A program made the translations under genes and the position numbers. The notes beneath the pieces were generated by a model. It was given only the letters and a program-made list of their open reading frames with translations, was not told where the DNA came from and did no database searches. This document shows, piece by piece, positions 1 to 9,828 of a DNA stretch of 64,000 bases. Within the stretch, counting starts at the first letter, position 1. The number at the start of each line of letters is the position of its first letter. The DNA is from Anaerolineales bacterium (lineage in GTDB: Bacteria > Chloroflexota > Anaerolineae > Anaerolineales > Villigracilaceae), in assembly GCA_015075725.1 (NCBI GenBank), contig JABTTV010000001.1:4145223-4209222 (forward strand). The letters are read 5' to 3'.

Positions 1-608
1 AGACCTGTGCTGGTCATCAAGTTCATCGCCTGATAAAAACCAATCGAAGATTGCATCTGCATCTCGAACTCTGTTGTGATGGTCAACGGATGGGCGGTAT
101 CCACCAGCACCAAACCCGCGACCTCATCGGGATATGTCAGCGCGAACAGCCTCACATGGACTCCGCCCAACGAATGACCGACCAGCAGATACGGACCCGC
201 CTCTCCCGCCGCCTCAAGCAGATCATGCAATTCGGACACCGCCTGCGCCCCGTCACGCGGACCTGGAGCCGCTTCGCTCCACCCGTAGCCTGCTCGGTCG
301 TAGACGCAGACTCGCGTCGACCGACTCAATTCATCTTGAATGGGCATCCACTCGACGGAGAAACTGCCGTTGCCCGCGTCGATCACTACCGTAGGCGAGC
401 CGCTTCTGACGCAATGAATTTGCATGAGATGACCGTTCACGTCCACGAGTTTACCTGGCGCGGGGAATTGTTCACGGGTCCGCGCAAGGGCGATACGTTG
501 ATAGGTACAACCTCCCATGAGAAGAAGAGCGGTGATGAGGATGACCCATAATAGCGTGCGGAGGATCCGTGAAAGACAGCTTGTGTTTTTCTTCTGCACA
601 TCCTTCAT
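1..608 (-). CDS. Alpha/beta hydrolase, 3' part cut by window edge
   Basis: The reverse strand from the ATG at 608 stays open to the window edge, so the C-terminus is missing. The start is backed by AAGGA about eight bases upstream. The N-terminus has a hydrophobic stretch (LLWVILITALLLMGG) followed by Cys, so the protein is membrane-anchored or a lipoprotein. Then come the usual alpha/beta-hydrolase landmarks: a strand ending VVIDAGNGS (oxyanion region), the motif VYDRAGYGWS, and the nucleophile elbow GHSLGG. The strand LVLVDTAHP follows. The catalytic Asp/His region lies outside the window. The family is clear; substrate cannot be told. It does not appear among simple ATG-to-stop frames because it has no stop inside the window. 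Confidence 0.85.
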   Translation of the reverse strand, partial: MKDVQKKNTSCLSRILRTLLWVILITALLLMGGCTYQRIALARTREQFPAPGKLVDVNGHLMQIHCVRSGSPTVVIDAGNGSFSVEWMPIQDELSRSTRVCVYDRAGYGWSEAAPGPRDGAQAVSELHDLLEAAGEAGPYLLVGHSLGGVHVRLFALTYPDEVAGLVLVDTAHPLTITTEFEMQMQSSIGFYQAMNLMTSTG

Positions 609-644
609 TATCTATTTCCTTGCATCCTTGAGTGAATTCTTTTT

Positions 645-1541
645 TCATGCCCGATCATTCGGTTCAGACAGGAATTCCAGGATGACCTTCAATTCGTTTT
701 GTTGGTATAGAAGTGCAATAACGAATATCATCACGATGTATTGCATCAGGTTTGCCGTAAACTGGTTTTCTATGACGACAAAATAAGCCAGCGAACGCGT
801 GGCGTTATTCATTGCAATATGAGCAATGGAAGGAACAAAGATGCTCTTGCTCCTGGCGTACACATAACAAAGATATGTATGCGTGCAGATCGCACCGATG
901 ATCGCAGCAAGGTGATTGGTTATTGTTTGCCAGACGGGGATCGGGGCCGGGACGGGAAAGACCAACGCCAGCGGCTGGTGCCACAGATACCAGATCAGCC
1001 CGCCGAGGAGTAATCCAAGCCAGGGCTTGTCCGGGGATAGAAACGGGAACATGAACCCTCGATGACCGAACTCCTCTCCGAAACCAGAGACGATGCCGGG
1101 CATGATGTTGAACACGGTCAACCCGCCGATGACAAACAGCCACAACATCATTTGGGGCGTGAAGCCGGGCGGAAGTCCAGTCGATAAATCCTCTCCCGTT
1201 GCAGCGAACTGCTGGGCAAGCAGGTCGAGGAAAACTTTTCCTGAAAAAACCCAGCGGATGGAACCTGATAGCGTGAACAGCGCGAACGAAAAAGCGGTGA
1301 TGCCAAGCGAGTACAGCCAGAATTTGACGTAATCTCTGAACCTGCCAAATCGCAGATGGGCGTCCTTGAAGCGCGGTGCATGGAAGGCCAGACGCGTGAC
1401 GAGCGCGGTAATTGCTGGCGTGAGCATGTATCCGCCCGCCAGATAGACGCCCTGCTCTCCCATCATCCTTGCGCCGATCACAAACCCCGCACAGAGAATG
1501 ATGAGAATTGCGAAATAAGCGACAATGGATCTATTTTTCAT
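645..1541 (-). CDS. CPBP-family intramembrane metalloprotease
   Basis: A 298-residue polytopic membrane protein. The three CPBP (CAAX protease / bacteriocin-processing) motifs are present: EExxxR as E156-E157 to R161 in GFGEEFGHRGF, the second motif with H188 in WYLWHQP, and HxxxN as H241 to N245. In this family these residues form the intramembrane metal site that cleaves peptide bonds within or near the membrane. Bacterial members work in peptide maturation, self-immunity or membrane-protein turnover; the substrate here is unknown. It lies downstream of nothing obvious on its strand and is followed by the hydrolase at 1-608, also on the minus strand, 36 bases away, so the two may be cotranscribed. 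Confidence 0.88.
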   Translation of the reverse strand: MKNRSIVAYFAILIILCAGFVIGARMMGEQGVYLAGGYMLTPAITALVTRLAFHAPRFKDAHLRFGRFRDYVKFWLYSLGITAFSFALFTLSGSIRWVFSGKVFLDLLAQQFAATGEDLSTGLPPGFTPQMMLWLFVIGGLTVFNIMPGIVSGFGEEFGHRGFMFPFLSPDKPWLGLLLGGLIWYLWHQPLALVFPVPAPIPVWQTITNHLAAIIGAICTHTYLCYVYARSKSIFVPSIAHIAMNNATRSLAYFVVIENQFTANLMQYIVMIFVIALLYQQNELKVILEFLSEPNDRA

Positions 1542-1901
1542 GATCGACCTGCCTTTTTATCCGATCTATTTGATCGAAAGAACCGTAAGTACTAGATCGA
1601 GAATCTTGGCGAACAAACCGCGGGGTGCGGCTTGGTTTGAGCATTCATGGTTTTCTCTTTCGTCAAACAGAGCCACGTTCGATCAGACTCTTGATTCAAG
1701 ATCCGCCTGACAGGCGCAAGGCATACCTGTCACTTGTCTGACAGGGAATACAAACAGAATTTCGACAAATGCAATGATCTTTGTTCCATGCAGCCCCATT
1801 CCTCCTCTCCGCCATTCAGTTTACAAAATTCCCTCCCGGAATTCACGTGTCGAAAATCACTTCGCGCTATAATCAGGTAAATCATCCTCAGGAGACATCG
1901 C
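1542..1901. other. Intergenic region between divergent CPBP gene and upp
   Basis: About 360 bases without a convincing gene. It must hold both divergent promoters. A perfect TATAAT lies at 1868-1873 for upp, with no good -35 at the normal distance. A small hairpin CCTGTCA-6-TGACAGG sits at 1726-1745, with a further CCTGACAGG at 1706-1714. The same core recurs in the hairpin between rpsO and pnp (35629-35660), suggesting a dispersed intergenic repeat. Confidence 0.6.
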
Positions 1902-2528
1902 ATGTCCAACGTCTACGAATCGAAACACCCGCTGGTCGCACACAAACTCGCCCGGCTGCGCGATAAGAAGACGGAGCCAAAGAAGTTCCGCGAACTCGTA
2001 CGTGAGATCGCGGGACTTCTCGCATATGAAGCCACCGCCGACCTTGCCACCTCCCCGGTCGAGATCGAAACACCGCTGGCGAAGATGAACGCCCAACAAC
2101 TTCGGGAAAAGATCGGACTGGTTCCCATCCTGCGGGCGGGACTGGGAATGGTGGAGGGCATTTGGGAGTTGATGCCCAGCGCCGAGGTCTGGCATATTGG
2201 TCTGTACCGCGACGAGAAGACGCTCAAGCCGGTGGAGTATTACAACAAACTGCCCATCGAGCCGCGGGTTGCCGTATGCCTGATTCTCGACCCGATGCTG
2301 GCAACAGGAGGCTCTGCGACAGCAACCGCAGAGGTTCTGAAAAAATGGGGTGTGAAGAAGATCAAGTTCGTCGGGTTGATCGCCGCGCCGGAGGGAATCA
2401 AAGCCATGCAAACGGCGCATCCCGATATTGACATTTATGTGGCCGCCATAGACGATCATCTCAACGAACACGCCTACATCGTGCCGGGCCTGGGCGATGC
2501 GGGTGACCGTCAGTTCGGAACCGGCTGA
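1902..2528 (+). CDS. upp: Uracil phosphoribosyltransferase
   Basis: A 208-residue protein of the normal length for Upp, which makes UMP from uracil and PRPP in pyrimidine salvage. The PRPP-binding loop is seen as [13 protein letters not shown] (about 127-139), preceded by the conserved [13 protein letters not shown] and YRDE segments. The C-terminal uracil-binding segment [16 protein letters not shown] is intact. The ATG at 1902 follows AGGAGA (1890-1895), and an exact TATAAT stands 28 bases upstream. It appears to be monocistronic or the first gene of a short run. Confidence 0.97.
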   Translation: MSNVYESKHPLVAHKLARLRDKKTEPKKFRELVREIAGLLAYEATADLATSPVEIETPLAKMNAQQLREKIGLVPILRAGLGMVEGIWELMPSAEVWHIGLYRDEKTLKPVEYYNKLPIEPRVAVCLILDPMLATGGSATATAEVLKKWGVKKIKFVGLIAAPEGIKAMQTAHPDIDIYVAAIDDHLNEHAYIVPGLGDAGDRQFGTG

Positions 2529-2596
2529 GGATGGCAATTGGAGTGATGTGAAGGATTGGAGAATTGCTGAATTAGCGATTGAAAATTGGAGGCCAT

Positions 2597-2923
2597 GTGG
2601 CTTTTGATTTGAAACTGGTCGAACGGATTCGGCCTCTATTGAAGGGAATTCCGTTCGTGGAAAAGAAGATGTTCGGCGGAGTCGGATTTCTCATTCATGG
2701 GAACATGGCGTGCGGGGTATTGGAAGACAGTCTTATCATTCGGGTGAAACTTGAAAAGTACGAGACACTTCTCAAAAAGCCGCATGTCAGACTCTTTGAC
2801 TTTTCCGGCAGGCCGATGAAGGGCTGGCTGGTGGTGGATGCGAAGGGCTGCAAAACTTCCTCCCAACTCGACAAATGGGTCAAAGAAGGCACGGAGGTCG
2901 CGCTTACATTACCGCCGAAATAG
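2597..2923 (+). CDS. TfoX N-terminal domain protein
   Basis: A single-domain protein of about 108 residues resembling the TfoX/Sxy N-terminal domain: VERIRPLL, then KKMFGGVGFLIHGNMACGV, an RVxxExYExLL region, FDFSGRPMKGWLVVD and a C-terminal helix. The frame opens earlier at a TTG (2579), but the GTG at 2597 has GGAGG just before it (2588-2592) and gives the N-terminus expected of the family, so I prefer it. Stand-alone TfoX-N proteins have no settled function in such bacteria; a role in competence should not be assumed. The next gene starts three bases after its stop, so they are probably cotranscribed. Confidence 0.82.
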   Translation: MAFDLKLVERIRPLLKGIPFVEKKMFGGVGFLIHGNMACGVLEDSLIIRVKLEKYETLLKKPHVRLFDFSGRPMKGWLVVDAKGCKTSSQLDKWVKEGTEVALTLPPK

Positions 2924-2926
2924 AAT

Positions 2927-3475
2927 ATGAAAACCACGGCGTTCATCATTCTTTCAGCGATCCTTTTATTCATTTCGCACAAATCCCTGCGCTCTCCGCG
3001 CTCGCATGGTTTTTATCGCTTTTTTGCCTGGGAATGCATGTTGGGATTGTTTCTGTTGAACGTAACCTTTTGGTTCTACAAACCCCTCGCGTGGAATCAG
3101 TTGATTGCGTGGGCGTTGTTGTTAGTCTCGCTCGTGCCGCTTGGGCTTGGGATTTACGAATTGAGAACAAGGGGCAAACCCGCCGGGATACGCAATGGCG
3201 ATGATTCCCTGCTGGGTTTCGAAAAGACCACACAACTGGTCGTGAGCGGGGTTTACAGGTATATCCGCCACCCGCTTTACTGTTCGCTATTGTTTCTCAC
3301 CTGGGGTATCTTCTTCAAACAAATTTCGGCGATGGGCGTTCTTCTGGCTGTCCTGGCGACGACCCTATTGATCCTGACCGCCAAAACCGATGAAGCTGAG
3401 TGTATTCATTTCTTTGGAACGCAGTATCAGGAGTATATGAAAACGACGAAGATGCTCATCCCTTTTCTGTTCTAG
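2927..3475 (+). CDS. Isoprenylcysteine carboxyl methyltransferase-like membrane methyltransferase
   Basis: A 182-residue integral membrane protein with about five hydrophobic segments. It carries the ICMT/phospholipid-methyltransferase signature: GVYRYIRHPLY at about 108-118 (the conserved RHP motif that binds S-adenosylmethionine), then a hydrophobic stretch, the acidic DEAE element and FGTQYQEYM near the C-terminus. Family members methylate lipids, prenylcysteines or other small hydrophobic substrates at the membrane; the substrate is unknown. It starts immediately after the TfoX-like gene, suggesting one transcript. Confidence 0.85.
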   Translation: MKTTAFIILSAILLFISHKSLRSPRSHGFYRFFAWECMLGLFLLNVTFWFYKPLAWNQLIAWALLLVSLVPLGLGIYELRTRGKPAGIRNGDDSLLGFEKTTQLVVSGVYRYIRHPLYCSLLFLTWGIFFKQISAMGVLLAVLATTLLILTAKTDEAECIHFFGTQYQEYMKTTKMLIPFLF

Positions 3476-3536
3476 GGATTTGCACTGCAGGAATACCATG
3501 TCCATTCATTAATCAGTCGAAGGAAAAGGAGCATAC

Positions 3537-3875
3537 TTGTATTTTGCAGGCAACGGGATCGAGGAGGGGCTGGGGGAAAACATGAAAATCCATGCGATGA
3601 TCCTTGAAACATGCAAACGGCTTTCCCATTCACGGGTCTTGATCGACGACAGGCAGGTCGAGTACACATCGTCCATCCTTTCACTTTACGACCTGGCGGG
3701 ACATTACAAAACGACGGGTGCATTCTCCGAACTGGACAAGGTGGCGGTTGTTGCCAATGTGCAGTATCACAAGGATAATGTGTTCTATGAGAATGTCACG
3801 CGCAATCGCGGGATCAATTTGAGGGTGTTCTATGATTTTGACGAAGCAGTGGCATGGTTGAAGAATGATGAATGA
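3537..3875 (+). CDS. Small SpoIIAA/STAS-like hypothetical protein
   Basis: A protein of about 112 residues. Its shape (SRVLIDDRQVEY, then SLYDLAG, KVAVVAN, and a C-terminal NRGINLRVFYDFDEAVAWL) resembles the second half of SpoIIAA/STAS-like proteins, where a helix packs against a parallel sheet. The TTG start at 3537 has an AAGGAG-like site before it; an internal ATG at 3582 would give a 97-residue form. Either start leaves the domain with a shorter N-terminal part than usual, so it could be truncated. No catalytic residues are recognised and no function can be assigned. Confidence 0.65.
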   Translation: MYFAGNGIEEGLGENMKIHAMILETCKRLSHSRVLIDDRQVEYTSSILSLYDLAGHYKTTGAFSELDKVAVVANVQYHKDNVFYENVTRNRGINLRVFYDFDEAVAWLKNDE

Positions 3876-3890
3876 CAAGAAAATCTCTCC

Positions 3891-4901
3891 ATGAAAGCCC
3901 AACTTCTGCGCGCGACAGCGGCTCTTGAAGAAAACCCGGCTCCCCTTACCTTGGAGGACGTGCCGGATCCGGTACTGGATGCAGGCAAGGTTCTGCTCAA
4001 AGTCACCCGCTGCGGAGTCTGCCACACCGAATTGGACGAGATCGAAGGCCGGATGCCGCCTCCAAGATTGCCAGTCATTTTGGGGCATCAAGTGGTGGGG
4101 ATTATCGAAGAGGGCGGCAACAAAGGCAGTCGAGTTGGCGCGGCGTGGATCGCATCCGCGTGCGGAGATTGCGATTTCTGTAATAGCGGGCGCGAAAATT
4201 TATGTCCTGATTTCAAGGCGACGGGACGCGACATCGACGGAGGTTACGCCGAGTACATGAAAGTCCGCGCGGATTTTGTGCATCCCATCCCGGATTCGAT
4301 TTCAGATTCGGAAGCCGCTCCATTGTTGTGCGCTGGAGCGATTGGGTACCGGTCATTCAGATTATCCAATTTGCAGGATGGGGGATCTATAGGCTTGATG
4401 GGCTTTGGCGGGTCGAACCACCTTGTCTTGAAATTGGTGAAATTCAAGATTCCCAATTCGAAGGTCTTTGTCTTCAGTCGTAACCCCCAGGAACGTGAAT
4501 TCGCCCTCTCCTTGGGAGCAGATTGGGCGGGAGGCATAGATCAGAATCCACCCGGAGCGTTGGATGCGGTCATAGATACCACCCCGGTTTGGGGTCCGGG
4601 TATCGAGGCGTTGAAAATCCTCAAGCCGGGGGGCAGACTGGTCATCAATGCGATCCGTAAAGAGGAAACGGACAGGGATGTCCTCCTCCAGTTGAATTAC
4701 CCGGAGCATTTATGGATGGAGAAGGAAATCAAGAGCGTGGCGAATGTGACGCGCGAAGACGTGAGCGATTTCTTGAAGCTGGCGGCGGGGGCGGGGATCA
4801 AACCGGAATATCAGGAATATGATATGAAGGACGCCAATCAGGCGCTGATCGAAATGAAGCAAGGTAAAATCCGTGGAGCGAAAGTATTAACTGTCATTTG
4901 A
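3891..4901 (+). CDS. Zinc-dependent alcohol dehydrogenase family protein
   Basis: A 336-residue medium-chain dehydrogenase. The catalytic zinc ligands are C41 in TRCGVCHTELD, H66 in LGHQVVG and C147 in LLCAGAIGYRS. Four structural-zinc cysteines are C91, C94, C97 and C105. The Rossmann glycine motif is GLMGFGGSNH and the nucleotide domain runs to the C-terminus. The family oxidises alcohols or reduces aldehydes with NAD(P). GHQ replaces the more usual GHE. It heads a run of same-strand genes (FGGY kinase, PLP lyase, amidase). An aldehyde-reducing role toward the lyase product is an inference only. Confidence 0.9.
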   Translation: MKAQLLRATAALEENPAPLTLEDVPDPVLDAGKVLLKVTRCGVCHTELDEIEGRMPPPRLPVILGHQVVGIIEEGGNKGSRVGAAWIASACGDCDFCNSGRENLCPDFKATGRDIDGGYAEYMKVRADFVHPIPDSISDSEAAPLLCAGAIGYRSFRLSNLQDGGSIGLMGFGGSNHLVLKLVKFKIPNSKVFVFSRNPQEREFALSLGADWAGGIDQNPPGALDAVIDTTPVWGPGIEALKILKPGGRLVINAIRKEETDRDVLLQLNYPEHLWMEKEIKSVANVTREDVSDFLKLAAGAGIKPEYQEYDMKDANQALIEMKQGKIRGAKVLTVI

Positions 4902-4910
4902 GGAGTGGGC

Positions 4911-6506
4911 ATGTCGTCGGAAAAATATGTGCTTGCGATCGATCTGGGGACTTCGGGACCGAAAGTTGCTTTGTTCTCATTACGCGGGGACCTGGTGGGA
5001 AGCGAGTTTCAGGAAAATCGCCTGATCCTCCTGCCCGATGGCGGCGCGGAGCAATCTCCCGCCGAATGGTGGGAGGCGATCGATACAGCCGTCAAACGAT
5101 TGCTCGGCAGGAAACTTGTACCGAATGACGACATTATCGCAATTGGAACAACAGGGCAATGGTCCGGTACTGTTGCGGTCGACAGGGATGGCAAGGCGTT
5201 GTCGAATGCGATCATCTGGATGGATTCAAGAGGCGAGCCGTATATCCGCGAGATCTGCGGGGGTGCGATCGAAGTGGAAGGGTACGAGCCGGTAAAACTT
5301 TGGAAATGGATTCGTGCCACGGGAGGTGTACCGAGCAACACCGGCAAGGATCCCATCGCGCATATCCTGTACTTCAAAAATGTTCATCCGGAAATATACG
5401 AGCGCACATATAAGTTCCTGGAACCGATCGATTACCTGGGATTGTTATTGACAGGGAAATTCGCCGCCTCAGTCAACTCGATCGTGCTGCATTGGTTGAC
5501 CGACAATCGAAACATCGACCGCATCGTTTACGACGAGAAGCTTGTTCGTTTATCGAAAATCGATCGGGGCAAACTGCCCGACCTGCGCCATGCAAATGAC
5601 ATGCTTGGCTCATTACTGCCTGCTCTTGCAGGTGAATGGGGTTTACGCGATGACGTAAAAGTGATCATCGGCTCTCCTGACGTTCACTCCGCGGCGGTCG
5701 GCTCGGGGGCGGTGGCGGATTACGATACTCACCTTTACGTCGGCACCTCAGGCTGGCTGACCTGCCACGTGCCGTTCAAGAAAACGGACATTTCCCACAG
5801 TCTTGCCGCACTTCCATCCGCCATTCCAGGCAGGTACTTGCTCACCAATGAGCAGGAGTGCGCAGGAGTGAACCTGCAATTCCTACGCGACAATTTGTTT
5901 TTATATCAGTACGAACTGTCGAACCAGAAACCCGGTCATGCCTATAAATTATTCGACGAGATCGCTGCACGGACTCCCGCCGGGAGCGGAAACTTGATCT
6001 ACACTCCCTGGCTGTACGGCGAGCGGGCTCCCGTCGACGATCGCTTCGTGCGTGGAGGTTTTTTCAACCTCTCCCTGCAAACCTCACGGGAGGACATGGT
6101 GCGAGCAGTATTCGAGGGAGTGGCTTTCAATACTCGCTGGCTCTTGAAGTATGTCGAGCAATTCATTAACAAGCCAGTTGAATATATCAACATGGTCGGG
6201 GGCGGGGCAAAGTCGGATATCTGGTGTCAGATCCACGCGGACATATTGGACCGCCCGATCCGGCAAATGAAAGATCCAATCGAAGTCAACGTGCGTGGGG
6301 CAGCTTTGCTGGCGGCGGCATCGCTGGGGCACATCCACTATGACGATATCGCTTCGCGCGTGCCGGTGGCGAAAACCTATACACCCAATCCCGACCATCG
6401 AAAGATTTACGATGAATTGTTCGGCGAGTTTTTGGCAGTGTATGAGAACAACAAGAAGGTGTATGCGAGGCTGAACAGGGGGATGGCAATGGAAAGCGGG
6501 AAGTAG
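4911..6506 (+). CDS. FGGY-family carbohydrate kinase (xylulokinase-like)
   Basis: A protein of about 531 residues. The ATG at 4911 is preferred over the GTG at 4905 because AGGAG (4901-4905) sits five bases before it. The N-terminal phosphate loop [10 protein letters not shown] lies at 9-18. The catalytic-base segment [13 protein letters not shown] is near residue 260, and the C-terminal adenosine motif [17 protein letters not shown] follows. FGGY kinases transfer the ATP phosphate to a sugar or polyol; the exact sugar cannot be read from sequence. It starts nine bases after the alcohol dehydrogenase stop and is followed 22 bases later by the PLP lyase, so the three are probably one operon. 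Confidence 0.9.
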   Translation: MSSEKYVLAIDLGTSGPKVALFSLRGDLVGSEFQENRLILLPDGGAEQSPAEWWEAIDTAVKRLLGRKLVPNDDIIAIGTTGQWSGTVAVDRDGKALSNAIIWMDSRGEPYIREICGGAIEVEGYEPVKLWKWIRATGGVPSNTGKDPIAHILYFKNVHPEIYERTYKFLEPIDYLGLLLTGKFAASVNSIVLHWLTDNRNIDRIVYDEKLVRLSKIDRGKLPDLRHANDMLGSLLPALAGEWGLRDDVKVIIGSPDVHSAAVGSGAVADYDTHLYVGTSGWLTCHVPFKKTDISHSLAALPSAIPGRYLLTNEQECAGVNLQFLRDNLFLYQYELSNQKPGHAYKLFDEIAARTPAGSGNLIYTPWLYGERAPVDDRFVRGGFFNLSLQTSREDMVRAVFEGVAFNTRWLLKYVEQFINKPVEYINMVGGGAKSDIWCQIHADILDRPIRQMKDPIEVNVRGAALLAAASLGHIHYDDIASRVPVAKTYTPNPDHRKIYDELFGEFLAVYENNKKVYARLNRGMAMESGK

Positions 6507-6528
6507 AAAGAAGAAATTAAGGATATAT

Positions 6529-8031
6529 ATGAACCTCGAAGAATTATTAATGAAGAATATCGGCAAACTCCCGCCGCCGATGGTGGCATGGGCGGAGAAG
6601 CGCCTGAAGAAAATCCCATCCATCCGCCGCAAGATCGAAAAGGAATACGATGAATTAATGGGCGGGTTGGAAACATCACTGAAACCCTACAAGGATAAAT
6701 TCCCAGCCTTTGCAAGGCTGCCTGAAACAGGCCGCAGCCGCGCGGAGATTTTGCAGGAAATGGAATCGCTTCGCAAACGGGAGGAGGCGCAATGGAAGGA
6801 TGGTTTCGTCTCCGGCGCGGTCTACCACGGCGATGAAGAACACATCGAATTCTTGAACCGGGTGTACGCGATCAACTCACAGAGTAATCCCCTGCATGCG
6901 GATGTCTGGCCCAGCACGACCAAGTTCGAGGCGGAGATCGTATCCATGTGCGCAAACATGCTCGGAGGCGAAGGCCAGGCTGTGTGCGGGACCGTATCCT
7001 CAGGCGGAACGGAAAGCATCATGCTGGCGATGAAAACCTATCGCGACTGGGCACGGGACACCAGGGGAATCGCGCGTCCCGAAATGATCGCCCCTATCAC
7101 AGCTCATGCAGCATTCGACAAAGCCAGCCAGTATTTCGGGATCAAAATGGTCAAGATACCTGTGGATGCGGACTCGCGCGCCGATGTGAACGCCGCGCGA
7201 AGAGCTGTCAATCGCAACACGGTGGTCATCATGGGGTCCGCCCCCTCGTTCCCACACGGAGCCATCGACCCGATCAAGGATTTGTCCGACCTTGCGCTTA
7301 AGCATAGGGTTGGTTTTCACACGGATGCATGCCTGGGCGGGTTTGTGCTACCCTGGGCGGAGAAATTGGGCTACGCTGTCCCACCTTTTGATTTCCGCCT
7401 GCCCGGTGTGACATCCATTTCGGTGGATACGCATAAGTTCGGTTATGCCGCGAAAGGCACATCGGTGATCCTGTACCGCAACAAGGAACTGCGCCATTAT
7501 CAATATTACACAACCACCGAATGGCCCGGCGGGTTGTACTTCTCACCCACCTTTGCGGGCAGCCGGCCGGGCGCGTTGAGCGCGGCATGTTGGGCGGCGT
7601 TGACTTCCATCGGCGAACAAGGCTACATGGACGCGACAAAAAGGATTCTCGAAACCGCCGAGTATTTGAAAAATGAAGTCAGGCAAATCCCAGAATTGCG
7701 CCTGATCGGCGATTCATTCTTCGTGATCGCATTCGCGTCCGACAGCCTCGATATCTACAAAGTCCTGGAGTTTATGAGCCGCAAAAAATGGAGCTTGAAC
7801 GGATTGCACAAGCCTTCGTGCATGCACATCTGTGTGACGCTGCGACACACCCAGCCCGGCGTGAAGGAGAGCTTCATCTCCGACCTCAAGGCTGCGGTGG
7901 CGCATGTGAAAAGTCATCCCGAGGAGAAGGGGAGCATGGCGCCCGTGTATGGCATGGCATCCACCATGCCCATGCGCGGACTGGTGAGTGATATGCTAAA
8001 GAAGTATCTGGATTTGATTTTTAAAGTTTAG
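6529..8031 (+). CDS. Sphingosine-1-phosphate lyase-like PLP enzyme
   Basis: A 500-residue group II PLP decarboxylase fold, close in length to characterised bacterial S1P lyases. The signature follows the S1P-lyase (Dpl1/SGPL1) family: [59 protein letters not shown] (H264, D266) and the PLP lysine K303 in [13 protein letters not shown]. It ends AGSRPG plus a C-terminal domain. No N-terminal membrane helix is seen, unlike the eukaryotic enzyme. The family cleaves phosphorylated long-chain bases to a fatty aldehyde and phosphoethanolamine. A related amino-acid decarboxylase activity cannot be excluded by eye. Confidence 0.85.
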   Translation: MNLEELLMKNIGKLPPPMVAWAEKRLKKIPSIRRKIEKEYDELMGGLETSLKPYKDKFPAFARLPETGRSRAEILQEMESLRKREEAQWKDGFVSGAVYHGDEEHIEFLNRVYAINSQSNPLHADVWPSTTKFEAEIVSMCANMLGGEGQAVCGTVSSGGTESIMLAMKTYRDWARDTRGIARPEMIAPITAHAAFDKASQYFGIKMVKIPVDADSRADVNAARRAVNRNTVVIMGSAPSFPHGAIDPIKDLSDLALKHRVGFHTDACLGGFVLPWAEKLGYAVPPFDFRLPGVTSISVDTHKFGYAAKGTSVILYRNKELRHYQYYTTTEWPGGLYFSPTFAGSRPGALSAACWAALTSIGEQGYMDATKRILETAEYLKNEVRQIPELRLIGDSFFVIAFASDSLDIYKVLEFMSRKKWSLNGLHKPSCMHICVTLRHTQPGVKESFISDLKAAVAHVKSHPEEKGSMAPVYGMASTMPMRGLVSDMLKKYLDLIFKV

Positions 8032-8140
8032 CTGTGTAAACGGCGTTGTCAAACACCAGGCTTGCCCTGAGCCTGCCTGCGAAACGAAGTGCTGACGAAA
8101 GGAAAGCGGAAACTACGACCAATCCGAAAAGAGGCGCATC

Positions 8141-9826
8141 ATGAAAAACCAATATGACCTGAAATCGGTCAACTTCCCCTACCTTGCCGGTGGAATGTTG
8201 AAATTGACCGCGTCCTTGCTTGAAGGACCGCTGCAGGGATTGTTGATTCCCAATCTGTTCGAAACCGCGGGCATTACTCACCTGCGCAAACAGCACTTTG
8301 ACGAACCGCCAACGAATCTTCCAATTCATTACACCGGGGTATTGCAAACCGACCCGGCATCCGTACCGGAGGCGCTTTGGCCTGAAAAACCATCTCAAGG
8401 CAAGGGATTTCGATTTGCATCCATCCACGATTTTGCCAAAGCCTATCGCGATGGAAGGACGACCCCGGAAGAAGTTGCAAATCGTGTGCTGGACTCCATC
8501 GAAGCCAGCGATTCGTCCAACCCGCCGATCAGGGCATTCATTGCCATCAACCGCGACAATGTGATGAAACAGGCAAGTGAATCGACTCAGCGCTTCAAGG
8601 AAGGCAGACCGCTTGGCATCTTCGACGGCGTACCCGTCGCAGTCAAAGATGAAATCGATATGACGCCCTACCCCACCACTGTGGGAACCTCGTTCCTTGG
8701 TAAGACGCCTGCAAAAGAAGACGCAACTGTTGTTGCGCGATTGCGCGCAGGGGGCGCATTGCTGATCGGCAAAACCAATATGTATGAGATCGGCATCGGC
8801 GTGACCGGGCTGAATCCGCATTACGGCACGCCGCGCAATCCCTACAACACAAACCATTACACGGGTGGTAGTTCAAGCGGATCCGCCACTGCTGTTGCCG
8901 CCGGGTTCGTTCCAGTCGCCATCGGCGCGGACGGAGGCGGCTCGATCCGCATTCCTTCGGCGTTTTGCGGACTTGTCGGCTTAAAACCCACCTTCGGCAG
9001 AGTCACCGAACACGGAGCGTACCCCCTCGACTGGAGCGTCGCTCATGTGGGACCCATCGGCGCTTCTGCCACCGATGCCGCACTGACCTATGCCATCATC
9101 GCCGGACCCGACCCGAAAGACGCAAACTCCCTGCACCAGCCGCTACCCACCCTCGAAGGCTGGGACAATCTCAATTTGAACGGGTTCAGAATCGGCATCT
9201 ATCGCCCCTGGTTCGACCATGCGGAAGAAAAGGTTGTTACCTTGTGCGATGCCATGGTCAAGAATTTCGAAGAGATGGGGTGCGAAGTAAGGGAAATCGT
9301 AATTCCCGATCTCGAAGCCAATCGTGTGGCACATTTATTCACCATTGTCAGCGAGATGCTGCAGGGTCTTGGGAAGTATTATGACAAATACCATCGCGAG
9401 CACGGAAACGATGTCCGGGTCAACCTTGCGCTGGGCCGGCAGTTCAGCGCGGACGATTATGTCAAAGCGCAGCGCATCCGCACCCGGATGATCGGTCACT
9501 TCGTGAGTGCCTTCAAAGAAGTGGATGTGATCCTTACTCCCACGACTGCCATCGCCGCGCCTGTGATCAAGAAGAGCGCCCTACCAGATGGCGATTCTGA
9601 TCTCACCGTCCTGACCGAGATCATGCGCTTCGTCACCACCGCGAACATGACGGGTCACCCCGCAATTTCCTTCCCTGTCGGTTACACTCAAATCGGATTG
9701 CCCGTTGGCATGCAAGCCATCGGTCGCGCATGGGAAGAGCATCAACTCCTCCGAATGGCGCTCGCCGCGGAACAGGTTGTCGAGCGAAAAGCGCCCCAAG
9801 TTCATTATCCGATCCTCGGTAAATAA
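8141..9826 (+). CDS. Amidase-signature enzyme, plant FAAH-like architecture
   Basis: A 561-residue amidase-signature hydrolase. The Ser-cisSer-Lys triad can be placed: K169 in VAVKDEID, the cis-Ser in TGGSSSGS (244) and the nucleophile S268 in [16 protein letters not shown]. An N-terminal extension of about 90 residues ahead of the core, with ALWPEKPS and a [16 protein letters not shown] helix, resembles plant fatty acid amide hydrolases that cleave N-acylethanolamines. That subfamily call is from memory of the pattern. It lies 109 bases after the S1P-lyase-like gene on the same strand. An ordinary amide hydrolase is the fallback call. Confidence 0.88.
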   Translation: MKNQYDLKSVNFPYLAGGMLKLTASLLEGPLQGLLIPNLFETAGITHLRKQHFDEPPTNLPIHYTGVLQTDPASVPEALWPEKPSQGKGFRFASIHDFAKAYRDGRTTPEEVANRVLDSIEASDSSNPPIRAFIAINRDNVMKQASESTQRFKEGRPLGIFDGVPVAVKDEIDMTPYPTTVGTSFLGKTPAKEDATVVARLRAGGALLIGKTNMYEIGIGVTGLNPHYGTPRNPYNTNHYTGGSSSGSATAVAAGFVPVAIGADGGGSIRIPSAFCGLVGLKPTFGRVTEHGAYPLDWSVAHVGPIGASATDAALTYAIIAGPDPKDANSLHQPLPTLEGWDNLNLNGFRIGIYRPWFDHAEEKVVTLCDAMVKNFEEMGCEVREIVIPDLEANRVAHLFTIVSEMLQGLGKYYDKYHREHGNDVRVNLALGRQFSADDYVKAQRIRTRMIGHFVSAFKEVDVILTPTTAIAAPVIKKSALPDGDSDLTVLTEIMRFVTTANMTGHPAISFPVGYTQIGLPVGMQAIGRAWEEHQLLRMALAAEQVVERKAPQVHYPILGK

Positions 9827-9828
9827 CC